From assembly GCA_903922535.1 (NCBI GenBank), contig CAIXUF010000407.1:1-5376 (forward strand): a stretch of DNA of 5,376 nucleotides, given 5' to 3'. Position 1 is the first letter of the stretch. Each line of letters opens with the position of its first letter. Source of the DNA: Candidatus Hydrogenedentota bacterium (GTDB lineage: Bacteria > Hydrogenedentota > Hydrogenedentia > Hydrogenedentiales > CAITNO01). The position numbers were made by a program, and so were the translations under genes. The notes beneath the pieces were generated by a model. It was not told the origin of the DNA, searched no databases, and saw nothing but the letters and a program-made list of their open reading frames with translations. Below are positions 1 to 5,376 of this stretch, in pieces.

Positions 1-571
1 ATCCGCGCACTCACGGCAAACCCGATGGGTCCCTTCGGGCCGCCGTCCCGTTCCGGGTCGCGCAGCCAGTTCAACAGCCCGCTTTCGTGGCACGCCGAGT
101 CGCCCCGGAAATAATACTCCGTCTCCGCCCACACCGCCACCATCGGCTGACAGCCCCGCGTCCCCTCATAGGTCCGCTGCGCCTCGCGCTTGGGGCTCTC
201 GACAATCGTCGCGTCCTGGTCCACCGTCGCCCGCGTCTGGGGCTGCTTTGACAGCCCCGCAATGGCCAGCACGACGCCGCGCGCCGCAAGACCCAGTCCC
301 CAAAGCGCGACCGTCTCTTCCGGAATAAGGGACAAGCGCTCCTGCCGCTGCGCCTGCTCCACCCTGCGCGGATCGTGAAACGCCTCCAGAAAATCCGCCA
401 CACACCGCTGGCTTGGCACGGAATATCCCAGCATCTTGGACACACCGCTGTCCCGGCGCAGCGACTCGATGTCCTGCATGCAGTCCCCGCCCGCGCGGTC
501 AGCATCCCCTCCATCGGTTTGAGGTCGAAGGCAAACGGCGTTTTTCCCTGAAGCGGCGTCTTTGTTCTCAT
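1..571 (-). pseudogene. IS1380-family transposase relic, frameshifted and internally deleted, 3' end outside window
   Basis: This was a DDE transposase of the IS1380 type. It starts at ATG 569-571 (MRTKTPLQGKTPFAFDLKPM...LTARAG); an in-frame TAA lies four codons upstream, so the start cannot be earlier. After LTARAG the sense reading moves to another frame at about 486-497 and continues as R-A-G-G-D-C-M-Q-D-I-E-S-L-R, then LGYSVPSQRCVADFLEAFHD, TVDQDATIVESPKREAQ, TYEGTRGCQPMVAVWAE, YYFRGDSACHESGLLNWL and IGFAVSAR, open to base 1. The family-like signatures are the D of DQDAT (213-215), likely the first catalytic Asp, and the D of FRGDSA (99-101), likely the second; the catalytic Glu would lie beyond the edge. 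From memory of the family, some 60 residues are missing between LTARAG and AGGDCM, and about 40-50 between VWAE and EYYFRGDSA (near 117-128, in frame). The frame the ATG opens runs on as a 166-codon arginine-rich nonsense product. I am confident of the frame shift and family type, less so of the deletion sizes. Confidence 0.82.
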
Positions 572-576
572 GGCAA

Positions 577-591
577 TATCTTATTAAGATA
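577..591. repeat. 15-bp perfect palindrome over the -10 region
   Basis: TATCTTA-T-TAAGATA has two perfect 7-base arms around one central base. It overlaps the proposed -10 hexamer and the start of the spacer, a place where a dimeric repressor would block RNA polymerase. It could equally be an AT-rich insertion target or chance; the second end of the insertion sequence is not in the window, so it cannot be tested here as an element end. Confidence 0.5.
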
Positions 592-606
592 GCCGTGATA
601 TGTCAA
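578..606 (-). promoter_or_regulatory. Putative sigma-70-like promoter of the transposase relic
   Basis: Read leftwards, a perfect TTGACA (601-606) is followed by a 17-base spacer (584-600) and TAAGAT (578-583), which matches TATAAT at four of six positions. The expected transcription start falls at about 571, the A of the transposase ATG, so the message would be leaderless or nearly so. This agrees with the lack of a Shine-Dalgarno sequence in the bases before the ATG. Prediction from sequence only; the host may not use E. coli-type hexamers. Confidence 0.45.
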
Positions 607-772
607 ACAAAACAATTGCGCCGCACAGATGGCGGAAAAACCAGTAAAATCAACCCCCTGGGACCGGCACCGAGGCCATATGCGGGAAACTCGAATTATT
701 AGCTGTGGATCGTGGTGTGGCGCGATCAATCGTGATTGTGGTATCGGATTCTTATTCGTGGAAGTTGGTCTG

Positions 773-801
773 AAAAAAACGGGACAGGCGTACTCGCCTG
801 T
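773..801 (-). terminator. Rho-independent terminator of the giant repeat gene
   Basis: Read leftwards, ACAGGCG (795-801) pairs perfectly with CGCCTGT (784-790) around the loop AGTA. Four bases (CCCG) then lead to seven T's (773-779). Stem, loop and T-run are what an intrinsic terminator needs. It lies about 165 bases after the stop at 967-969 and faces the right way for that gene. The four-base spacer between stem and T-run is slightly long, and the same palindrome may belong to a family of intergenic repeats, see the two hairpins to its right. Confidence 0.65.
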
Positions 802-827
802 TGTCTTTTGGGTATTCGTTGCATGTT

Positions 828-846
828 GACAGCCGAAGCGGCTGTC
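828..846. repeat. Perfect 8-bp inverted repeat, loop of 3
   Basis: GACAGCCG-AAG-CGGCTGTC forms an 8-base-pair hairpin in either strand. There is no T-run next to it, so it is not an intrinsic terminator on its own. Its outer GACAG/CTGTC resembles the ACAGGCG/CGCCTGT stem of the neighbouring terminator hairpin, which hints at a shared origin as a dispersed palindromic element or at a structured 3' end that protects the message. Confidence 0.6.
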
Positions 847-868
847 CTACATTCTCAAAGAAGGGACA

Positions 869-892
869 GGAGGGCGAATGTTTTCGCCCTCC
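869..892. repeat. Perfect 10-bp inverted repeat, loop of 4
   Basis: GGAGGGCGAA-TGTT-TTCGCCCTCC is the strongest hairpin in the window. It is preceded by GGGACAGG (863-870), the same eight bases that stand at 781-788 beside the terminator hairpin. Leftwards it is followed only by a broken pyrimidine run (TGTCCCTTCTTTG), so it would be a weak terminator at best. It lies 75 bases after the stop codon of the giant gene. Confidence 0.65.
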
Positions 893-938
893 CGGCATCA
901 TCTTCCATCTTCCGGTTCTTTGTCTCGTTCCGAAATAC

Positions 939-973
939 TGACTCCTGAATTCTGAATTCTGACTTCTCAATTC
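939..973. repeat. Degenerate heptamer tandem repeat, five copies
   Basis: Five consecutive 7-base units read TGACTCC, TGAATTC, TGAATTC, TGACTTC and TCAATTC on the plus strand. The two central units are identical and the others differ by one to three bases. The last unit (967-973) contains the stop codon of the giant gene, so the repeat begins inside the coding end and continues into the intergenic space. Small imperfect arrays like this arise by slippage; no function is evident. Confidence 0.7.
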
Positions 974-3900
974 ACCGGCGGCGCGCCGAGCGCGATCCGG
1001 AAACCGAGCTCCTTCGATGAGAACAGGTCCGGCGGGAATCCGCTCCGCCAGTACGTGCGGCACTCGATTTCACTCGACCTGGAATCCCCGCCCCGGATGA
1101 CGCGGTCCGTGCCCGTGGACGGTCCGAACGGATTGGTCTGCGCCGTTGACGGATAGGACGCAAAGAAGTCATGGCACCATTCCTCGGCGTTGCCGCTCAT
1201 GTCATAGCAGCCCCATGGACTGGTCCAACCGCTGTAGCTGCCCACGGGCTTCACGAACCCATAGTTCATGCCGTAGTTGCAATTGGCGGCGGTGAGGGTG
1301 TTATTCGGCCATGTGTCAATCGCGTAGAGCCAGCGGTAAGTCAGAGAAAATGGAATGACTGTATTCCACCCGGCGGCGTGGTCCCATTCGGCTTCCGTCG
1401 GCAGCCGGTAACCGTTCTCCGATTTGAGCGCCCATGTGCCAGTGTCATACCGCGGCGTCAGCCCGTTGCTCTCGCTGAGCCAGTTGCAGTACGCCGCCGC
1501 GCCGTACCAGCTCAACGTTTGGATCGGATTGTTCACATAGTTGCCAACGCCTCCCGTGTACGCCACAAACTGGCCGGCGGAAATCACGATGCTCTTCGGC
1601 ATCCAAAGCGCCAGCTTCCCGGCCACATAGATGTCGCCGCCCGTGCTCATCGAGTACTTCGCGCCGCCCGCATCCTGCAGGTACCCCTTGCCCTGCGCGT
1701 AGTTCAGCATTTGCGCGTACTGCGCGCAGGTAATCTCATACTTCCCGATGAAGTACATGCCGAGCGTCACGTCGTGCGCGGGGTGCGTGTTGGCAAGGTC
1801 ACTTCCAGGCAAGCTCGTGCCCATCGTGAACTTCTCGCCGCTCACGTACACCATTTCCGGGTCATTCACCGCCGGGACAAAGATGGCTCCCGTGGACGTG
1901 TCGGAATTCATCGGGACATTCGTCGTTCCGGCCGGCAGCGGGCTGTTGGCGGCCACGGTCCAGCCAGTGGCCGGCGTCACGGTCACCGGAACCGTGTCGC
2001 CAGACAGATAGGCATGATCTCCCGGGGGGGGATCAATCGTGCCGCTGCCGAATGCCCAGACAGTGAGAGTTAAGCTCGAAGTGGATCCGAACAAGGCGTG
2101 CACGGTCTTGTCGTCGTTCATAAGCAATTGAAGCGGATTCGTTTTGCTCAGGAGCACCCGGCTGCCATCCAAGAGTTCTTGATCCCAGCGGACGAATCTA
2201 TACGCAGGCAAACACGTTGCCGTGAGCGAGACTGTTTCGCCGCGGGTCGCCGTCACTCTAAAATCACTTGTATTGCCGTTGACTGCGCAGGATGGGTCGA
2301 CTGCACTGATTTTGACGAGGCACGCAACCTTGTCTGCCTCGGTAAAATATGCTGACATGACATAATTGTTATTCACCGGACAAGTAAGCGTGGGAACCAC
2401 AACGAGCCCCGGCGGTATCACGAACGAGCCGCATTCCGTCGTCCATTTTTGAAAACGCCAGCCTGGAGCCGGCGTTGCCGTTACTGTAAGAAGCGTTTCA
2501 GCGCGGCAGAAGTTGTGGTGATGACCGGCCGCCGGATCGAGTGTGCCCTGCCCTGCCGCAACAACCAAGTCGAAGTTTACGTTCGGGGCGACCTGCCATT
2601 TTTCAACAAAATTCGCGAGTACTTTTATATCCCTGTTCATCACGACGGTCGTCGGATTCTGGGTGCCCGTAATGTCGCCGGTCCAGCAGTCAAACTCCAA
2701 CTGCCCGTACTGATCGTCATCCGTTGCGGTAAGCTGCACCGATGTCCCCTGCGGGTAGGTCGTGGAGCCGGTGGGGAAATTCGCGGCCGTGCCCATATTG
2801 TACAGCCCCGTTGTGAGGGTGTAAGTCTGAAGACTGAGGTCGAAAACGGCTTTCAATGTGATGTCTCTGTTCATCGTCAGGGTGACCGTGTCGGTGTGAG
2901 GCAGCGTGTCTGGGATGTTATCCATCTCCCACCGTATGAGATGAGAGCCCGTCTCCGGCAGGTCCGAGACGGTGACCTCCGAATTCAGCGGATAGAAGTA
3001 CTCGCCCGGTGCGGGATCGGTTGTTCCAACCGAACCGCCATTTTGGAATGTGGAGATCGTGAGCTTGCGCTTGTCCGTATCGAGCATGAAGACGCCGGTG
3101 ATCGACATATCATTGTTCATGGTGACTGACGCGGGATTGGCGCTGCCCGTAAGATCCCCCGCCCAATGATCGAAATGCCACCCCGTGTCCGCCGTGGCCG
3201 TCAGAGAGACGGTCTGTCCTCCGGAGTACGTTCCGGTGCCCGGACTCAGACCGCCGCTGCCCTGCCCGGTCACGGTCAGCGTGTGCTGGACATTCGACAC
3301 GAACACGGCGACCACGTTGTGGCCCATATTCATCGTGACGGACGTTGGGTTGGTGTTGCCTGAAAGGTCCTCGCTCCAGTGATCGAACTGCCATCCTGTT
3401 GCGCCTGTCGCAGTGATGGTCACCACGGTTCCGTCCGCATAGAAGTTGTCTCCTTCCGGCGGATCGGTTGTTCCCTGGCCGACAATGGCCATGTTCAGTA
3501 TTTGGGGAGTTCCCTGGGTAAACACGGCGGTGATGGTCATGTTCGAGACGATGCCATCCGAGATCTCGTAGGGGTTCTTCTTGGGCGGAATTCCGCCCTC
3601 CCAATGGTCGAAGAACCAGCCCGAGACCGGTACGGCGCTGAATTCAATGGCCGCAGTGTCGGGGTATTGGTGCATGCCAAGGCCCGGGAACACCGTGCCC
3701 TCGCCGATTTGCATCATCTGCACGTTCCACACCGTGGCCGCCTGCCCAAACCATGCCGTAACCGTCTTGTCGCCATCCATGATGATTGAGGTCGGGTTCG
3801 TGTTGTCACTCGGCATGTCGCCCAGCCAGTGATACATGTACCAGCCCGGGTCCGCCGTTGCCGTCAGCGGCACGCTTGTTCCCGCCGGATAGTCATGCGT

Positions 3901-5376
3901 GCCGACACCCGGGTCCATCGTCCCGTTGCCCTGTACGGCAACGGTCAGCGTGTAGTTCGCCGTGTCCTCCACGAACACCGCCGTGACGGATTTGTCCCCA
4001 TCCATCAGGATCGAGGCCGGGTTGGCGTTGCCGCTGAGGTCGCCGCTCCAGTGATCCAAATGCCAGCCCGTGGCGGGGTTTGCCGTGATGGTGGCCGTCT
4101 GGCCTGCGGGATACGTGTGCGGCCCCACGCTCAGGTCCATGCCGCCGCTTCCCTGGACGTCGATTGTCAGCGTGTAACTGGCCGGCGTGAAGACGGCCGT
4201 GACGGACTTGTCTGCGTCCATCGTGATCGTGGCGGGATTGTCGTTGCCCGTCAGGTCGCCCTCCCAGTGGTCAAACAGGGAGCCGTTTGGATGAGGCGTC
4301 AGCGTTATCACCGTGCCGTCCGAGTAATTCCCCGTGACGTTGTACGGGTCTATGTTGACCGTTCCGTTCCCCTGAATCGTGACGGCAAGCGTGCGCACGG
4401 GAACCTGCACAAACACCGCGGTCACCGTCTTGTTCCCATTCATCAGGATCGAGGTTGGATTGGTCGACCCCGTGAGGTCGCCCGACCAGTGGTCAAACTT
4501 GTAACCGGGCGTGCCCGTCGTCGCGCTCACAACAACTGACTCGCCGTCGTTGTAGTCGTGGGCACCCTCGTCCGGAGTCGTGTTGCCGGAGCCCGAAACC
4601 ACCATGGTCAGCGTCCGCGTTATTGTGTTTTGTGTGAACACGGCCGTGACGGACTTGTTGGCCGTCATGGTGACTGTGGCCGGGTTGGTGTTTCCGGCAA
4701 GGTCGCCCGTCCAGTGATCCAAGTGCCAGCCGGACGTTCCCACTGCGGTGACCGTCACCAAGGTGCCCGCGCTGTACGTTCCCCCGCTTGGGTTGAGCAC
4801 TACCGAACCCTGGCCGGTGACGGCGGTCCCCAGCGTGAACTGCTGGATGAAGACGGCCGTGACGGACTTGTCGGCACTCATGGTAACCGTCGCCGGGTTG
4901 GTGCTGCCGGTGAGGTCGCCCGTCCAGTGGTCGAATTTCCAGCCGGACAGCGCCGTCGCCGTCACCGTCACCGAAGTGCCGGAGTTGTACGTTCCCCCGC
5001 TTGGATTGAGCCCCACCGAGCCCTGGCCGGTTACCGTGGTCGACAGCGTGAATTGCTGCACAAACACGGCCGTTACAGATCTGGTCGCATCCATGGTAAT
5101 CGTCGCCGGGTTGGCGCCTCCGGTCAGATCGCCGGTCCAGTGGTCAAAATGCCAGCCGTTGCCCGCTGTCGCGGTGACTGTAACGGGGGTGCCGGAAGCG
5201 TAGGAGTGCGTGCCCGCAGCGGGGTCAATGGTTCCCGTACCGGAAACCGCCGTTGTCAGGGTGTAGTTCTGCTGGTCCTGCTCGAAAACGGCGGTCACCG
5301 ATTTGTTGCCGCTCATGGTGATGGAGGCGGGACTTGTTGAGCCGCTGAGATCGCCGCTCCAGTTCTTGAAATGCCA
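967..5376 (-). CDS. Giant InlB-type repeat protein with C-terminal FGE-sulfatase-like domain (5' end outside window)
   Basis: The frame is open from the right edge to TGA at 967-969, 1,469 residues in the window. The ATG at 5314-5316 is not the start: the twenty codons before it read WHFKNWSGDLSGSTSPASIT, the middle of another repeat. Residue numbers here count from that Met. Residues 1-1146 are divergent InlB B-repeats, beta-rich Thr/Gly/Val units known from large bacterial surface proteins. Residues 1154-1445 are an FGE-sulfatase/SUMF1 domain of CLec-like fold: MVYVSGEKFTMG, YFIGKYEIT, AAYCNW, RLPTEAEW (1304-1311), DMSGNAEEW (1372-1380), RVIRGGD (1405-1411) and GFRIA (1438-1442). The protein ends seven residues later with no LPXTG, PEP-CTERM or type IX sorting tail, so export signals must be N-terminal. 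No cysteine occurs before residue 877. A stalk displaying a tip domain outside the cell is my inference; substrate unknown. It is transcribed leftwards and probably ends at the hairpin 773-801. Confidence 0.93.
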   Translation of the reverse strand, partial: WHFKNWSGDLSGSTSPASITMSGNKSVTAVFEQDQQNYTLTTAVSGTGTIDPAAGTHSYASGTPVTVTATAGNGWHFDHWTGDLTGGANPATITMDATRSVTAVFVQQFTLSTTVTGQGSVGLNPSGGTYNSGTSVTVTATALSGWKFDHWTGDLTGSTNPATVTMSADKSVTAVFIQQFTLGTAVTGQGSVVLNPSGGTYSAGTLVTVTAVGTSGWHLDHWTGDLAGNTNPATVTMTANKSVTAVFTQNTITRTLTMVVSGSGNTTPDEGAHDYNDGESVVVSATTGTPGYKFDHWSGDLTGSTNPTSILMNGNKTVTAVFVQVPVRTLAVTIQGNGTVNIDPYNVTGNYSDGTVITLTPHPNGSLFDHWEGDLTGNDNPATITMDADKSVTAVFTPASYTLTIDVQGSGGMDLSVGPHTYPAGQTATITANPATGWHLDHWSGDLSGNANPASILMDGDKSVTAVFVEDTANYTLTVAVQGNGTMDPGVGTHDYPAGTSVPLTATADPGWYMYHWLGDMPSDNTNPTSIIMDGDKTVTAWFGQAATVWNVQMMQIGEGTVFPGLGMHQYPDTAAIEFSAVPVSGWFFDHWEGGIPPKKNPYEISDGIVSNMTITAVFTQGTPQILNMAIVGQGTTDPPEGDNFYADGTVVTITATGATGWQFDHWSEDLSGNTNPTSVTMNMGHNVVAVFVSNVQHTLTVTGQGSGGLSPGTGTYSGGQTVSLTATADTGWHFDHWAGDLTGSANPASVTMNNDMSITGVFMLDTDKRKLTISTFQNGGSVGTTDPAPGEYFYPLNSEVTVSDLPETGSHLIRWEMDNIPDTLPHTDTVTLTMNRDITLKAVFDLSLQTYTLTTGLYNMGTAANFPTGSTTYPQGTSVQLTATDDDQYGQLEFDCWTGDITGTQNPTTVVMNRDIKVLANFVEKWQVAPNVNFDLVVAAGQGTLDPAAGHHHNFCRAETLLTVTATPAPGWRFQKWTTECGSFVIPPGLVVVPTLTCPVNNNYVMSAYFTEADKVACLVKISAVDPSCAVNGNTSDFRVTATRGETVSLTATCLPAYRFVRWDQELLDGSRVLLSKTNPLQLLMNDDKTVHALFGSTSSLTLTVWAFGSGTIDPPPGDHAYLSGDTVPVTVTPATGWTVAANSPLPAGTTNVPMNSDTSTGAIFVPAVNDPEMVYVSGEKFTMGTSLPGSDLANTHPAHDVTLGMYFIGKYEITCAQYAQMLNYAQGKGYLQDAGGAKYSMSTGGDIYVAGKLALWMPKSIVISAGQFVAYTGGVGNYVNNPIQTLSWYGAAAYCNWLSESNGLTPRYDTGTWALKSENGYRLPTEAEWDHAAGWNTVIPFSLTYRWLYAIDTWPNNTLTAANCNYGMNYGFVKPVGSYSGWTSPWGCYDMSGNAEEWCHDFFASYPSTAQTNPFGPSTGTDRVIRGGDSRSSEIECRTYWRSGFPPDLFSSKELGFRIALGAPPVN
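982..1857 (-). other. FGE-sulfatase/SUMF1-like domain, probably not a formylglycine generator
   Basis: The domain has the family's landmark order: an N-terminal V-Y-V-S-G-E-K-F-T-M-G strand, an E-I-T...Y-A-Q-M-L helix, A-A-A-Y-C-N-W-L, Y-R-L-P-T-E-A-E-W, D-M-S-G-N-A-E-E-W-C and a final R-G-G-D...G-F-R-I-A. True formylglycine-generating enzymes bind copper with two cysteines spaced C-x4-C shortly after R-G-G-S. Aligned from R-G-G, this protein has Ser1414 (codon 1075-1077) at the first site and Cys1419 (codon 1060-1062) at the second. The pair is therefore incomplete, as in many members of this superfamily with other or binding-only roles. About 50 residues rich in Gly and Ser (roughly 1210-1260) separate the first helix from N-N-P-I-Q-T-L-S-W, longer than in compact members. 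Confidence 0.85.
1879..5376 (-). repeat. Array of InlB B-type repeats (R0 partial plus R1-R15)
   Basis: Unit borders, placed after each V-T-A-V-F-like ending: R0 5284-5376 (cut by the edge), R1 5062-5283, R2 4849-5061, R3 4636-4848, R4 4411-4635, R5 4189-4410, R6 3973-4188, R7 3748-3972, R8 3520-3747, R9 3301-3519, R10 3088-3300, R11 2842-3087, R12 2608-2841, R13 2344-2607, R14 2089-2343, R15 1879-2088. R1-R10 are 71-76 residues and follow Y-T-L-T-x-x-V-x-G-x-G-T...GW-x-F-D-H-W-x-G-D-L-(S/T)-G-x-x-N-P-(A/T)-(S/T)-(I/V)-x-M. R2 and R3 are the closest pair, with about 55 of 71 residues equal. R11-R15 drift: insertions (up to 88 residues in R13), loss of the D-H-W core (IRW, DCW, QKW, VRW, none in R15) and, in R12-R14, seven cysteines. 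Confidence 0.92.
2024..2031 (-). repeat. C8 homopolymer tract inside the coding strand
   Basis: Eight G's on the plus strand (C8 in the gene) encode the Pro run of I-D-P-P-P-G in repeat R15, just before the FGE-like domain. Gain or loss of one base would shift the frame and remove the tip domain while leaving the repeat stalk. Tracts of this length can slip, but Pro-Pro is natural at this place in these repeats, so chance is a fair explanation. Confidence 0.6.

Larger units (their letters stand above)
572..966. other. Intergenic region with palindromes and short tandem repeats; no credible gene
   Basis: This 395-base stretch separates the giant gene from the transposase relic. I looked at the open frames of 66-103 codons here on both strands and reject them: none has a convincing ribosome binding site, recognisable motif or protein-like composition, and one runs backwards into the giant gene in a wrong frame. 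What it holds from right to left is a heptamer repeat (939-973), a two-copy ATCTTCC repeat (900-913), three perfect hairpins (869-892, 828-846, 784-801), a T-run in the leftward direction (773-779) and a promoter-like sequence (578-606). Bases 607-772 show nothing I can name; the end of the insertion sequence probably lies there but I could not identify an inverted repeat. Confidence 0.7.

Noticed and set aside
71..571. A 166-codon minus-strand open frame taken as one protein
   Set aside because: Only its first ~25 codons look like a real protein. The rest is Arg/Ser/Cys/Trp-rich, while another frame over the same bases reads as a recognisable transposase.
629..829. Small plus-strand open frame of 66 codons in the intergenic region
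   Set aside because: No ribosome binding site, runs straight through the terminator hairpin, and has no recognisable motif.
781..892. Palindrome cluster as a CRISPR array
   Set aside because: The three palindromes differ in sequence and stem length and the gaps are irregular (26 and 22 bases), so there is no constant repeat with spacers.
982..1110. C-terminal end of the FGE-like domain as the variable region of a diversity-generating retroelement
   Set aside because: Variable proteins of such systems often end in this fold with RGG...GFR at the same place, but the window has no second copy of this segment to act as template and no reverse transcriptase. A search of several kb on both sides for these would settle it.
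1171..2073. Long plus-strand open frame (300 codons) opposite the giant gene
   Set aside because: Arg/His/Val-rich shadow translation antisense to the FGE-like domain and the last repeat; no domain, and the minus strand is clearly coding.
3829..5340. Plus-strand open frames of 236 and 260 codons with internally repeated peptides
   Set aside because: Their repetition is simply the antisense image of the InlB-type repeats; the high GC and periodic codon use keep this frame open.

Overview
The window suggests a GC-rich, free-living bacterium with large exported repeat proteins. The mix of a giant InlB-type repeat protein ending in an FGE-sulfatase (formylglycine-generating enzyme-like) domain, an IS1380-like transposase relic and short intergenic palindromes resembles Planctomycetes, Verrucomicrobia, Hydrogenedentes and similar lineages. 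That placement is an inference from gene content; there is no marker gene here.

Layout. Everything recognisable lies on the minus strand. Bases 967-5376 are one reading frame, open through the right edge, so the gene's true start and any signal peptide lie outside the window. It holds a partial repeat, fifteen further repeats of about 70-88 residues (divergent InlB B-repeat type, with a G-W-x-F-D-H-W core and a K-S-V-T-A-V-F ending) and a C-terminal FGE-sulfatase/SUMF1-like domain of about 290 residues. The long plus-strand open frames opposite it are shadows of the repeat.

Bases 572-966 are non-coding: a degenerate 7-bp tandem repeat that runs through the stop codon, three perfect short palindromes, the last of which (reading leftwards) is followed by seven T's and looks like the intrinsic terminator of the giant gene, and a promoter-like sequence with a 15-bp palindrome facing the leftward gene.

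Bases 1-571 are a broken IS1380-family transposase, truncated by the left edge. Its apparent 166-codon open frame is misleading. Only the first ~25 codons are in the right frame; the true protein continues in another frame after a junction near 486-497. The pieces look like the product of two internal deletions.

How the parts relate: the giant protein is probably a secreted or surface-anchored stalk carrying a CLec-fold tip domain. The transposase relic is an unrelated insertion downstream. I see no multi-gene system within the window; the most notable things are the architecture of the giant protein, its cysteine-rich membrane- or tip-proximal repeats, and the palindrome cluster.
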